In this document: positions 22,645 to 30,011 of the stretch, piece by piece
How positions within the stretch are numbered: the stretch's first letter is position 1
Layout: each line of letters starts with the position of its first letter
Notes under the pieces: model-generated
What the model was told of the DNA's origin: nothing
What the model saw: only the letters and a program-made list of their open reading frames with translations
The model's database searches: none
Assembly (NCBI GenBank): GCA_021798975.1
Contig: JAJZBJ010000013.1
Span: 1-32,755, forward strand
DNA: 32,755 nt
Reading direction: 5' to 3'
DNA from: Bacillota bacterium
GTDB lineage: Bacteria > Bacillota > Sulfobacillia > Sulfobacillales > Sulfobacillaceae
Translations under genes and position numbers: made by a program

Positions 22645-23178
22645 GTGGAGGAGCAGCGTGGACCATCATCGGTGGCCTTTCAAGGCCGGGTGTTGACGGT
22701 GCGGGTGGATCCCGTCACCGCCAAGGGAGGACCCAGCACGCGAGAAGTCGTCGAGCGTCCGCGCGCCGCAGCTGTCGTCGCGGAACGGGAGGACGGACGG
22801 CTGGTGATTGTGCGGCAGTTTCGATGGGCGGTGTCCTCATACCTGGACGAGCTGCCGGCTGGGTTGATTGACCCGGGAGAAGAGCCGTTGGCGGCCGCCC
22901 AGCGGGAACTGGCAGAGGAAACGGGATACCGGGCCCGTCTCTGGACGCCGTTGTTCGAATACTACGCCAGTCCAGGCTACAGCACGGAGCGCATCGCGTT
23001 ATTTTCGGCCCGCGGACTTACGGCCGGGGTGCGTAACTTAGATCCCGATGAAGACATTCTGGTAACAGCCTGGACGCGCGGAGAAGCGGCTCAGCATCTG
23101 GCCGCCGGTCGAATCGAAAATGGCATCCTGCTGATAGGCGTGTTGTGGTGGCTCTACGGACGCTCACCCCAGGTCTAG
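22645..23178 (+). CDS. nudF: ADP-ribose pyrophosphatase (Nudix hydrolase)
   Basis: NudF-type Nudix hydrolase that cleaves ADP-ribose to AMP and ribose 5-phosphate. The 177-residue protein contains the full Nudix box, G73 to Y95: GLIDPGE, then [16 protein letters not shown], matching GX5EX7REUXEEXGU exactly. Upstream [19 protein letters not shown] and DELPAGLID, and downstream [22 protein letters not shown], are typical of the ADP-ribose subfamily. GTG 22645 was chosen because AGAGGGGG lies nine bases upstream; ATG 22621 lacks a ribosome site. In Bacillus nudF also neighbours spoIIM, which follows here after 42 bases. Confidence 0.92.
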   Translation: MEEQRGPSSVAFQGRVLTVRVDPVTAKGGPSTREVVERPRAAAVVAEREDGRLVIVRQFRWAVSSYLDELPAGLIDPGEEPLAAAQRELAEETGYRARLWTPLFEYYASPGYSTERIALFSARGLTAGVRNLDPDEDILVTAWTRGEAAQHLAAGRIENGILLIGVLWWLYGRSPQV

Positions 23179-23220
23179 GCATAGCCAGGCCTTCATAGAC
23201 TCCACCAGGGGGTGGAGCGC

Positions 23221-23850
23221 GTGATCACGGCACCCGGAAACCATTTGCAGGAACATTTTGGGCGCTACACAACGCAACTCTATCTTGCCATGACCGCGGT
23301 GCTGGTGGGCATTCTGTTCGGCATGTTGGCGGTCGGCACACTAACCGCCGGGGATAAGTTGTCGCTCTTGGCCTATATCCGGCACTTTCTTGATGTCGAG
23401 GCGGCCAGACCGACATACCGGCATGTGTTCAAACCGGCGCTGGCGGAAAATTTGAAGACGATTGGACTCCTCTATCTCCTGGGCGTGTCCGTGGCTGGGA
23501 TGCCTCTGGTGCTGTTGCTGGTGTTCTTTCGGGGGTTCGTGCTCGGATTTGCGGCGGCCTTTCTGGTGAGCAGCATGCACTGGCAGGGCGCCGGTGTGGG
23601 CCTGGCAACCATGGGGCTCGCGAACGCTTTTATATTGCCCGCCATCATTCTCGCATCCGCAGTGGCCTTGGGTTTCTCATGGGATCTTATCTCGCCCCGG
23701 ATGCGCAAGGATGGTGCCCCGCTCGGCAAAAGCTTCGCCTTCTTTACGGGACTGGTTATTGTGATGGCGCTGGTCACCTTCGTGGGTACGGCCTTGGAGT
23801 GCTTTGCAGGGCCATTTTTACTGCACGTCTTTAGCGTCTGGGGTATTTAG
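23221..23850 (+). CDS. spoIIM: Stage II sporulation protein M
   Basis: SpoIIM is a mother-cell membrane protein that with SpoIID and SpoIIP forms the engulfment peptidoglycan-remodelling machine. The 209-residue protein has five or so hydrophobic helices (about residues 20-38, 80-105, 110-130, 145-165, 178-200), with the family pattern NLKTIGLLYLLGV, VFFRGFVLGFAAAFLV and ALANAFILPA-like LANAFILPAIILAS. GTG 23221 is preferred to GTG 23212 because AGGGGG(T) stands about eight bases from 23221. A CATAGACT element at 23194 resembles a sigma-E -10 box, but no matching -35 was found. Confidence 0.92.
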   Translation: MITAPGNHLQEHFGRYTTQLYLAMTAVLVGILFGMLAVGTLTAGDKLSLLAYIRHFLDVEAARPTYRHVFKPALAENLKTIGLLYLLGVSVAGMPLVLLLVFFRGFVLGFAAAFLVSSMHWQGAGVGLATMGLANAFILPAIILASAVALGFSWDLISPRMRKDGAPLGKSFAFFTGLVIVMALVTFVGTALECFAGPFLLHVFSVWGI

Positions 23851-23852
23851 TT

Positions 23853-23881
23853 TTGTACCGCCGGGTGTGTTTTGCTACTCT
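23853..23881 (+). promoter_or_regulatory. Possible sigma-A promoter upstream of DUF423 gene
   Basis: TTGTAC (23853-23858), 17 bases, then TACTCT (23876-23881) preceded by TGC, an extended -10. Predicted start about 35 bases before the DUF423 ATG. Weak hexamers; position is sensible. Confidence 0.35.
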
Positions 23882-23921
23882 TAGGCGAAGAGAGAATTCA
23901 CCGCATGGAAGGGGACAGGCC

Positions 23922-24284
23922 ATGATGGCGCTGGTACGAGTGGGGGCCGTGTTCGCTTTCCTCGCGGTGGCGTTGGGCGCATTTGGCGCCCATGCCCTGA
24001 GATCCCGCCTGGGCGAGGATAAGCTCAAAATCTACCAGACCGGGGTGCTGTACCACTTGGTACACGCTGTGGCTGCGGTGGCCCTCGGAATGTTGACGGC
24101 TATCCGCCCACACCTCCATCTGGTGGCCGACGGCGGCTGGTGTTTGCTTCTCGGGGTCGTTCTCTTCTCGGGAAGTTTGTACCTCATGGCAGCAGACCGC
24201 CTGAGAGGGCGATGGGGAATGGTTACGCCGCTGGGAGGGCTGTTTCTGCTGGCGGGATGGATATTGGTGGCGCTGGGGGCATAG
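23922..24284 (+). CDS. DUF423 family membrane protein (YwdK-like)
   Basis: A 120-residue integral membrane protein of the DUF423 family. Four helices are visible, including the family N terminus VRVGAVFAFLAVALGAFGAHALR (in two parts of one helix), the loop YQTGVLYHLVHAVA and the closing G-L-F-L-L-AGWILVAL helix. The function of the family is unknown. Two adjacent ATGs (23922, 23925) follow AAGGGGACAGG; starts further upstream would add a charged, non-family stretch. It is 30 bases before the PIG-L deacetylase gene, with which it may be co-transcribed. Confidence 0.88.
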   Translation: MMALVRVGAVFAFLAVALGAFGAHALRSRLGEDKLKIYQTGVLYHLVHAVAAVALGMLTAIRPHLHLVADGGWCLLLGVVLFSGSLYLMAADRLRGRWGMVTPLGGLFLLAGWILVALGA

Positions 24285-24314
24285 GATCCGCGGCGCGGAT
24301 GGAGGAGACTCGTC

Positions 24315-25079
24315 ATGGACATGGGACTCATCCGGCAGATGCTCGGATTGCCGGAGTTGTTGGATGTGCCGAACGCCTTGGTCATTGAGCCGCACCCGGA
24401 CGACAACGAAGTCGGGGCCGGCGCTACGGTGAAGCTCTTGACGGACCGGAACATTCCGGTGGCGTACCTAACGGTGACAGACGGACGGTTGGGAAGTGAC
24501 GATCCGGGCATGACCCCCGAAGAAATGATTCGGATCCGGATGGGAGAGCGCCAACGGGTGAATCAGCTGCTAGGCGTGCAGAATAGCTACAACCTGGGAT
24601 TCGAGGACGGCGGAGACTGGACCGAGTCGGTGCTGATGCAAGTCTTAGTGCCCCTGATTCGGCAGTTCCGTCCGGCATTGGTCATGACCGTGGACCCATG
24701 GACCCCTTATGAGGCACATCCGGATCACGTCAAGACCGGCCGCGCCGTGGCGTCGTCCTTGATTTATTGCAGCAACGGCATTTACCTCAAGGGCCAGGGG
24801 GAGCCGTGGACAGTGCCGCAGGTGGCCTTCTACGGCTCGGCCTACCCCAACACGTACGTCGACGTCACGGAGACCTGGGCCACCAAGTTGGAGGCCATGA
24901 AGACTCATACATCGCAGTTCGACAACGCCGACTGGGACCTCTTCTCCGGGTTTCTGACCGCCGAGGCGGAGCGTCTCTACCGCGAGCATCTCGATGCGGT
25001 TCAGAACGGGTATGCAGAAGCCTTCAAGGTGTTGTCGACTCGGCAGTTGCACTTCTTTCCCGAAGCGTATAAGAGCTGA
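24315..25079 (+). CDS. PIG-L family deacetylase (LmbE-like)
   Basis: A 254-residue zinc-dependent N-acetyl-sugar deacetylase of the PIG-L/LmbE fold. The metal and catalytic motif H27-P-D-D30 (VIEPHPDDNEVGAGAT) and the second motif AHPDHVKTGRAV (about residue 134) are intact. Family members deacetylate GlcNAc-phosphatidylinositol, GlcNAc-malate (bacillithiol synthesis, BshB), mycothiol precursors or chitobiose; the substrate here cannot be read from the sequence. ATG 24315 has GGAGGAGAC about nine bases upstream. There is no bshA or bshC in the window to support a bacillithiol role. The TPP-regulated operon starts after about 50 bases. Confidence 0.88.
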   Translation: MDMGLIRQMLGLPELLDVPNALVIEPHPDDNEVGAGATVKLLTDRNIPVAYLTVTDGRLGSDDPGMTPEEMIRIRMGERQRVNQLLGVQNSYNLGFEDGGDWTESVLMQVLVPLIRQFRPALVMTVDPWTPYEAHPDHVKTGRAVASSLIYCSNGIYLKGQGEPWTVPQVAFYGSAYPNTYVDVTETWATKLEAMKTHTSQFDNADWDLFSGFLTAEAERLYREHLDAVQNGYAEAFKVLSTRQLHFFPEAYKS

Positions 25080-25129
25080 GCTCTTTACGGTCGGGAAGGG
25101 GTATGATAGCATAACCTTAATTTCATAGA

Positions 25130-25213
25130 TGGCGCTAGGGGTGCCGAAAGGCTGAGAAACGGCGGAGCCGTTAACCCTTAGAACTCGACCTGGATAATGC
25201 CAGCGGGAGAAAG
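25130..25213 (+). promoter_or_regulatory. TPP riboswitch (THI box) aptamer
   Basis: The leader of the thiamine transporter holds the conserved THI-box elements in order: GGGGTGCC (25138-25145), CTGAGA (25152-25157), a variable hairpin around GGCGGAGCC, ACCCTT (25174-25179), GAACTCGACCTGGATAATGC (25181-25200) and CAGCGGGAGA. A TATGAT at 25102-25107 could be the -10 of its promoter, with no good -35. Thiamine diphosphate binding should favour the terminator at 25235 and switch the transporter off. Confidence 0.95.
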
Positions 25214-25234
25214 TGCCGAGCAATCGACCATTTC

Positions 25235-25273
25235 ATCCTCTTACGCCAGCAGTTCGGGCGAGGAGGATTTTTT
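25235..25273 (+). terminator. Riboswitch-controlled intrinsic terminator
   Basis: A stem pairs 25235-25247 (ATCCTCTTACGCC) with 25257-25268 (GGCGAGGAGGAT), one A bulged, and is followed by six T (25268-25273). Its position between the aptamer and the ATG at 25295 implies transcriptional attenuation. Confidence 0.85.
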
Positions 25274-25294
25274 GCTGGAAGGGAGCAGTTAAGC

Positions 25295-25873
25295 ATGCAG
25301 TGGAAGATGCGAGACATTGTGTTGACGGCCATATTCTCGGCTATTTGCGGTGCCGTCTATTTGGGGTGGGACTTACTGTTCAAGGCACTCCCGCCCGTCG
25401 TCAATCCGGTTGTGCAGGCCGCGTTCAACGGCCTGTGGTGGATCGCGGCAGCACTTATCCCCTTTATCATTCGTCGCCCGGGTGCGGCCTTGCTGGCCGA
25501 GGCTATTGGCGGATTTATGGAGTTTGCGCTGGGAAGCCCGTATGGCGTACAGGCCTTTACCATCGGATTGGCGCAGGGCGCGGCGGTAGAAGTCGGGTTC
25601 CTGTTGGGCCGCTACCGCCACTATAATGTCGGGTGGCTCATGCTGGCGTCCGCGTTGGGAGGTATCGGCAACTACATCTATTCGTATTTCTACTACGGCG
25701 TCAACGCGTACTCCAGTGCAAACCAGGTGGGCTATCTCGTGATGTCCATGGTGAGCGGGGCGGTGCTGGCCGGCTTGCTGTCGTGGATGCTGGGCCGCGG
25801 GCTTCTGCGCACCGGTGTGCTGGCAAACTTTGCGGCAGGGCGTGAAGCGACGGCGTCGGAGGCGGCATTGTAA
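25295..25873 (+). CDS. ykoE: ECF transporter S component (YkoE-like, HMP/thiamine)
   Basis: Substrate-binding membrane subunit of an energy-coupling-factor transporter for thiamine or its hydroxymethylpyrimidine precursor. The 192-residue protein has about six helices and resembles YkoE: WKMRDIVLTAIFSAICGAVY, a long periplasmic loop, FIIRRPGAALLAEAIGGFMEFALGSPYG and a following G-AQGAAVEVGFLLGRY. Assignment is strengthened by the upstream TPP riboswitch and the downstream energizing module. ATG 25295 follows GAAGGGAG. The stop overlaps the next start (TAATG). YkoF, present in the Bacillus operon, is not seen here. Confidence 0.9.
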   Translation: MQWKMRDIVLTAIFSAICGAVYLGWDLLFKALPPVVNPVVQAAFNGLWWIAAALIPFIIRRPGAALLAEAIGGFMEFALGSPYGVQAFTIGLAQGAAVEVGFLLGRYRHYNVGWLMLASALGGIGNYIYSYFYYGVNAYSSANQVGYLVMSMVSGAVLAGLLSWMLGRGLLRTGVLANFAAGREATASEAAL

Positions 25874-28134
25874 TGGCGGCGGAGGCCGACGCCAAGCCCG
25901 CCAGTTGTGTCGTTCACCTCGCCGATGTGGATGTGGCGCTGGGCGGCCGGTCCGTTCTGCGGGGCGTGAATTGGACCTGGCGCTGGGGCGAGTCCGTACT
26001 GGTGATTGGCGCCAGCGGGTCCGGCAAGTCCACCCTCGCCATGGTGGCCGCCGGGCTCTTGCCCGGCATCGTGGAAGCGGACGTGTCCGGGACGGTGGAG
26101 CGGGATCCGCGGCTCTCTCGACCGGGCGCTGTCGGCTACGTGTTTCAGGATCCAGATTCCCAGTTCTGCCAACTGCGAATCGGTGAAGAGGTTGCCTTTG
26201 GCTTGGAGAACCAGAGCATGCCGCCCGAATCCATGGAACAGGTGGTGGGGCAGATCCTGGAGGAGACTCTCTCTGCGGATCGGAATCTCGAGCATGGCCG
26301 ACTCTCGGGCGGCAATAAGCAGAAATTGGCCTTGGCGTGCGCCCTGGCCATGGATCCCGAGATTTTGATTCTGGATGAACCCACCGCCAACCTTGATCCG
26401 GCCTCGACGGCTGCGGTATTCCGCCAAATCGGCGAGATGTTGGACCAGGGGCGGACCCTGTTGGTGATCGAACATAAGTTTCAGCAGTTGATAGACCGCA
26501 TTCCTTGGGTGTTGTTGGTAGACGCGGACGGCACCATACGACGCTTCGGACCCACGCGCACGGTGCTGGAGGAGGAACAGCGCTGGCTTAGCGAGTCGGG
26601 ACTGGTGGACGACGCTGGGAGACTGGAAGAATCACCGGCGGGGGTGGGGAGTTCGGATGAAGCCGCCAGTCTCCAGGGGGTGTCGGTCCGTTATCCGCGG
26701 CAGGCGAAAGAGGCTCTGATGGATGTTTCCTTGACGGTGAGGCGCGGGGAGATGGTGGCCTTGGTGGGCCCCAATGGTGCCGGCAAGTCGACGTTATTAA
26801 AGGTCCTGGGCGGACTGATGCGCCCGCGCGCCGGTACCGTTGCACGCATATCGGATCAGATTGGATTTGGGTTTCAAAATCCCGAACACCAGTTCATCTT
26901 CGAGCGCGTGGCAGATGAGCTGGCTAATTGCCGCATCGAGGGCCCGGTACCCCCCGCCGTGCGCGAGCGGCTTCAATATTTCCAGCTCCAAGGCCGTGCC
27001 GGGCAGAGCCCTTATGCGCTCAGCCAGGGCCAAAAGAGACGTCTCTCGGTGGCCGTGATGACTGCCGGTGCGCCGGACCTATTGTGCCTGGATGAGCCGA
27101 CTTTTGGGCAGGATGCCCGGACCCGCCGGGCCCTGATGGAGGTACTGCGGACGCACCAGTTGCGTGGTGCCGCAGTCGTGATTTCCACGCACGATATGGA
27201 GTTGGTGGGACGCTACGCGACCCGGGTAGTGGCGATGGTCGGGGGCCGCATTATCTTTGATGGGAGTCCAGACGAACTGCGGAGCCAGACCGCGGTGCTG
27301 CGTGCCGCCCGTTTGATTCCAGACCCCGGCGAAGACCGTCTGAAGGCGGGGGACGCGATGCCGTCTCCGTCTGCCGACAGCGCACGTACTGCCCAAAGCG
27401 TGGTAGGCCGTGTAAATCCCGCTTGGAAGCTGGTCGCGGTGTTTTTCGCGGTCGGCTTGACCGTATTTGCGCACCGTCTTGGCCAGGCTGTGCCGTTGGC
27501 CGCTATTCCCGTGATTCTGTTGGTGTTCTTCAGCGGGTTGCCGCCGCAGCGCTCGCTCGGCCGTCTGGCGCCCTTTGTGCTGTTCTTTGCCCTGTACGTC
27601 TGGACCTTAACTGCCTACGCGCGTCCCGTGCCGGGTACCCCGACCGTGCACCTCTTGTGGTATACCCTGAGTTGGTCGGGGTTTTTGCAAGGGGTTGTTT
27701 TGGGGTTTCGGATGTTGGCGGCCGTGGCCTTTGGACTGGTGTTTGTGTCGACCGTGGACATGGTGGAACTGATCAAGAGTGCCACGCGGCAATTTCGGAT
27801 ACCGCCTCGGTTTTCCTACGGCACGTTGGCGGGTCTGCATTTCTTTCCCGTCTTTCAGGACGAGTGGAGCAAGTTACGATTGGCACGCCGGGTGCGCGGG
27901 CGCGACACCAAGCGGTCCGTGGTGCGGGTCGTAACCTATGCCCTGCCGATTTTGGCCGATGCGGTGCGGTTGTCGGAACGAGTGGCTATTGCGATGGAGG
28001 CGCGGGGCTTTGTGGGTCCCGCTGCGGCGTCTCCGCAGCACCGGTCTTACTATCGCCCCGCCCCGAGCCGCTGGCAGGATGGGGCGTTCGGGCTCATCCT
28101 GCTCGCGGCGACAGCGCTGGCGTTGTGGCATTAA
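25873..28134 (+). CDS. Fused ECF transporter ATPase-ATPase-EcfT protein (YkoD-YkoC)
   Basis: One 753-residue frame encodes the whole energizing module of an ECF transporter. Domain 1 (about 12-235) is an ABC ATPase with Walker A G46-A-S-G-S-G-K-S-T54, Q-loop YVFQDPDSQ, signature LSGGNKQ and Walker B LILDEPTANLDP. Domain 2 (about 262-490) has Walker A GPNGAGKST (299-307), Q-loop FQNPEHQ, signature LSQGQKRR, Walker B LCLDEPTFGQD and switch STHD. From about 517 to the end is an EcfT transmembrane domain with four or five helices and the two coupling-helix motifs ARRVRG (671-676) and AMEARGF (about 707). In Bacillus the tandem ATPase (YkoD) and T protein (YkoC) are separate. The sequence is continuous, with no sign of a frameshift. 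ATG 25873 overlaps the ykoE stop. Transport of a thiamine precursor is inferred from ykoE and the riboswitch. Confidence 0.93.
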   Translation: MAAEADAKPASCVVHLADVDVALGGRSVLRGVNWTWRWGESVLVIGASGSGKSTLAMVAAGLLPGIVEADVSGTVERDPRLSRPGAVGYVFQDPDSQFCQLRIGEEVAFGLENQSMPPESMEQVVGQILEETLSADRNLEHGRLSGGNKQKLALACALAMDPEILILDEPTANLDPASTAAVFRQIGEMLDQGRTLLVIEHKFQQLIDRIPWVLLVDADGTIRRFGPTRTVLEEEQRWLSESGLVDDAGRLEESPAGVGSSDEAASLQGVSVRYPRQAKEALMDVSLTVRRGEMVALVGPNGAGKSTLLKVLGGLMRPRAGTVARISDQIGFGFQNPEHQFIFERVADELANCRIEGPVPPAVRERLQYFQLQGRAGQSPYALSQGQKRRLSVAVMTAGAPDLLCLDEPTFGQDARTRRALMEVLRTHQLRGAAVVISTHDMELVGRYATRVVAMVGGRIIFDGSPDELRSQTAVLRAARLIPDPGEDRLKAGDAMPSPSADSARTAQSVVGRVNPAWKLVAVFFAVGLTVFAHRLGQAVPLAAIPVILLVFFSGLPPQRSLGRLAPFVLFFALYVWTLTAYARPVPGTPTVHLLWYTLSWSGFLQGVVLGFRMLAAVAFGLVFVSTVDMVELIKSATRQFRIPPRFSYGTLAGLHFFPVFQDEWSKLRLARRVRGRDTKRSVVRVVTYALPILADAVRLSERVAIAMEARGFVGPAAASPQHRSYYRPAPSRWQDGAFGLILLAATALALWH

Positions 28135-29135
28135 GGACGGGGAATCCCCTTGAGGTTGGTGGAGTGGGGGAGCCCTTTCTTGGTGGGATCTAAATAACTG
28201 CGGATTTGTGCGATAGCGATGCCTATTTCGCCAAACCCTGTCGCAATCAGTTTAACCTTGCCGGGATATTGGACCACGTCGCCGGCCGCAAACACGCCCG
28301 GTAAGGTGGTCATCATGGTGGCCGGGTCTACGACGATGGTGTTGCCGTCTAGATCGAGCCCCCATGTCTTCACTGGGCCCAACGAGGGCAGAAAGCCCAG
28401 ACCGCCGACGACATCGTCCATTGGCCAGGTTTCCTCTTCCCCGCTGACGGCCTCCTTGACGACAACCGCCTCGATCCGCTCACGGCCTGCCACCCGCACC
28501 AGTTCGTACGGGGTTTTTACGCTGATGGCCGGTGATTCATGAATCAGGCGAATACTCTCTTCTTGGCCCCGGAACTGGTTGCGGCGGTGAATGAGCGTGA
28601 GGTGGCGCGCCCGGGGGGCAATCGCCAAGGTCCAGTCTAAGGCGGTATCGCCGCCCCCGACCACCAGAACCCGCTTGTCGCGGAAGTAATCGAGCGGGGG
28701 CATGAGATAAAAGACCCCACGATTTTCAAACTGATCGGCTCCCTCTGCTGGCAGCTTGCGGGGCACGAAGGCTCCGATGCCGACGGTCACCAAGAGAACC
28801 CGGGCGCGATGGACCCCGCCGCTAGTGACCACCTCATAATAGGTTCCGTCCGTCGCCTCAATGCAGGCGATAGTTTCGACGGACTGGCCCACCACAAAGG
28901 TGGGTGAGAAGTGGTCGGCCTGCTCGACCAGGCGGAGCGCGAGATCCTTGCCGGTAATGCCATAGAATCCTGCGACATCAAAAATGGGCTTTTCCGGATA
29001 GAGGGCATAGAGCTGACCGCCCAATTCCGGCAAACTTTCAATCACCGTGGTGGTCATGCCATGCAGGCGTGCCATGGTGGCACCGAATAGTCCCACGGGC
29101 CCGCCGCCGATGACGATGACGTCCTGAATTTCCAA
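28131..29135 (-). CDS. Ferredoxin/flavodoxin-NADP+ reductase (thioredoxin-reductase-like)
   Basis: FAD-dependent reductase of the YumC type, exchanging electrons between NADPH and ferredoxin or flavodoxin. It carries IGGGPVGLFGATMARLHGM (FAD), ESLPELGGQLYALYPEK, DVAGFYGITGKDL, VGGGDTALDW (NADP), HRRNQFRGQEE, and the closing GVFAAGDVV...KVKLIATGFGEIGIAI. No redox-active CxxC is seen, which separates it from thioredoxin reductase. TTG 29135 gives 334 residues, near the 332 of Bacillus YumC, with GGGGGG six to seven bases upstream. ATG 29165 (344 residues) is possible but has no ribosome site and overlaps a likely -10 element. The stop overlaps the convergent transporter stop by four bases. Confidence 0.9.
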   Translation of the reverse strand: MEIQDVIVIGGGPVGLFGATMARLHGMTTTVIESLPELGGQLYALYPEKPIFDVAGFYGITGKDLALRLVEQADHFSPTFVVGQSVETIACIEATDGTYYEVVTSGGVHRARVLLVTVGIGAFVPRKLPAEGADQFENRGVFYLMPPLDYFRDKRVLVVGGGDTALDWTLAIAPRARHLTLIHRRNQFRGQEESIRLIHESPAISVKTPYELVRVAGRERIEAVVVKEAVSGEEETWPMDDVVGGLGFLPSLGPVKTWGLDLDGNTIVVDPATMMTTLPGVFAAGDVVQYPGKVKLIATGFGEIGIAIAQIRSYLDPTKKGLPHSTNLKGIPRP

Positions 29136-29162
29136 GAGGTTCCCCCCCAATTTGTCTTCCCC

Positions 29163-29193
29163 CATGATAGCAAAACGCCGGCTTTTGCGGAAA
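29163..29193 (-). promoter_or_regulatory. Extended -10 promoter for the reductase gene
   Basis: On the minus strand TGC-TATCAT (-10 at 29164-29169) is preceded 18 bases upstream by TTTCCG (29188-29193), a weak -35. Transcription would start near 29157, inside a frame from ATG 29165 and so favouring the TTG start at 29135. Confidence 0.4.
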
Positions 29194-29228
29194 CGCGCCG
29201 GACAAGATGACGCACAGATCGCAATGTA

Positions 29229-29258
29229 TTGAATATTAAATCGTATAGGATATACAAT
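29229..29258 (+). promoter_or_regulatory. Promoter and palindromic operator of the GntR operon
   Basis: TTGAAT (29229-29234), 18 bases, TACAAT (29253-29258) form a fair sigma-A promoter. Within it GTATA-GGA-TATAC (29243-29255) is a perfect inverted repeat, resembling operators of GntR/FCD regulators. The regulator encoded just downstream is the likely ligand, giving autoregulation; this is inference. Confidence 0.55.
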
Positions 29259-29327
29259 CTAGAAGAAGCCGAGGCACCATCCTGCGGTGACATCGTCGTC
29301 AGCCCAGGCTCCTCATCGACGGAGGAG

Positions 29328-30011
29328 GTGGTCCTACTGTCTAAGACGGATGACGTGTACGCCTTGTTGCGGCGTCGGATCGTGGGCGGCGACTACTCCG
29401 CCGGCTACCGCTTGGTGATTGACGCATTAGCCCGCGAAACAGGGGTTAGCCCCATTCCAGTCCGCGAAGCGCTGCGGCGGCTGGAAGCTGAAGGACTAGT
29501 GCGCCACCAACCCAATGTGGGCGCTCAGGTGAGCGGAATGGACGAGGACGAGTACCGGGAACTCATTGAGGTCTTGGCTCGGCTCGATGGATGGATCTTT
29601 AGCCTGACTTCCCCGACGCTTACCTCCGATGTGTTGTCAGAACTCACCCGATTGGCCCATGAGATGAGCGCAGCCCTGGAGCAGAGCCGCCTGACGGCCT
29701 ATGACCGTCTCGATGGTCTCTTCCATCGATGCGTTCGGGACCGGTGTCCCAACTCCTATCTCAAACACCTCACAGAACGGACCTGGGACCGACTGGAGCA
29801 TGGCCGGCCCAACGTCTTCGTGTCAATACCGGAGCGCGCGCGGGAATCCCTGGGCGAGCACTACCATATTGTCCAATCACTGCGTGAGCATGCCCCGGGC
29901 CCAGTGCTCGAGGCATTGGTCGCTCGCCATCACCTGCGGACGTTGGAGGCTTATCAGGATCGTGCCCGCGGGCTGGATTGGTCCCGAAAAGAAGAAGGAG
30001 GCACTATATGA
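29328..30011 (+). CDS. GntR/FCD family transcriptional regulator
   Basis: A regulator of about 227 residues with an N-terminal winged helix (DDVYALLRRRIVGGDYSAGYRL, ALARETGVSPIPVREALRRLEAEGLVRHQPNVGAQV) and an all-helical FCD effector domain (about 75-215) with YRELIEVLARLDGWIF, DRLDGLFHRCVRDRCPN, HYHIVQSLREH and the late ALVARHHLRTLEAY, carrying the His/Asp residues expected to hold a metal or carboxylate ligand. The start is uncertain: TTG 29229 lies in the promoter; AGGAGG at 29323-29328 is spaced best for a CTG at 29337; GTG 29328 is the nearest canonical codon; GTG 29355 is also in frame. The stop overlaps the lyase gene (ATGA), so the regulator heads the catabolic operon and probably controls it. 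Confidence 0.9.
   Translation: MVLLSKTDDVYALLRRRIVGGDYSAGYRLVIDALARETGVSPIPVREALRRLEAEGLVRHQPNVGAQVSGMDEDEYRELIEVLARLDGWIFSLTSPTLTSDVLSELTRLAHEMSAALEQSRLTAYDRLDGLFHRCVRDRCPNSYLKHLTERTWDRLEHGRPNVFVSIPERARESLGEHYHIVQSLREHAPGPVLEALVARHHLRTLEAYQDRARGLDWSRKEEGGTI

Noticed and set aside
23194-23201. CATAGACT as a sigma-E -10 box for spoIIM
   Set aside because: A 7 of 8 match, but no -35 element at 14-15 bases upstream.
25071-25085. Palindrome AAGAGC-TGA-GCTCTT around the PIG-L stop as a terminator
   Set aside because: Only six pairs, a three-base loop and no T run; it is more likely a chance repeat.
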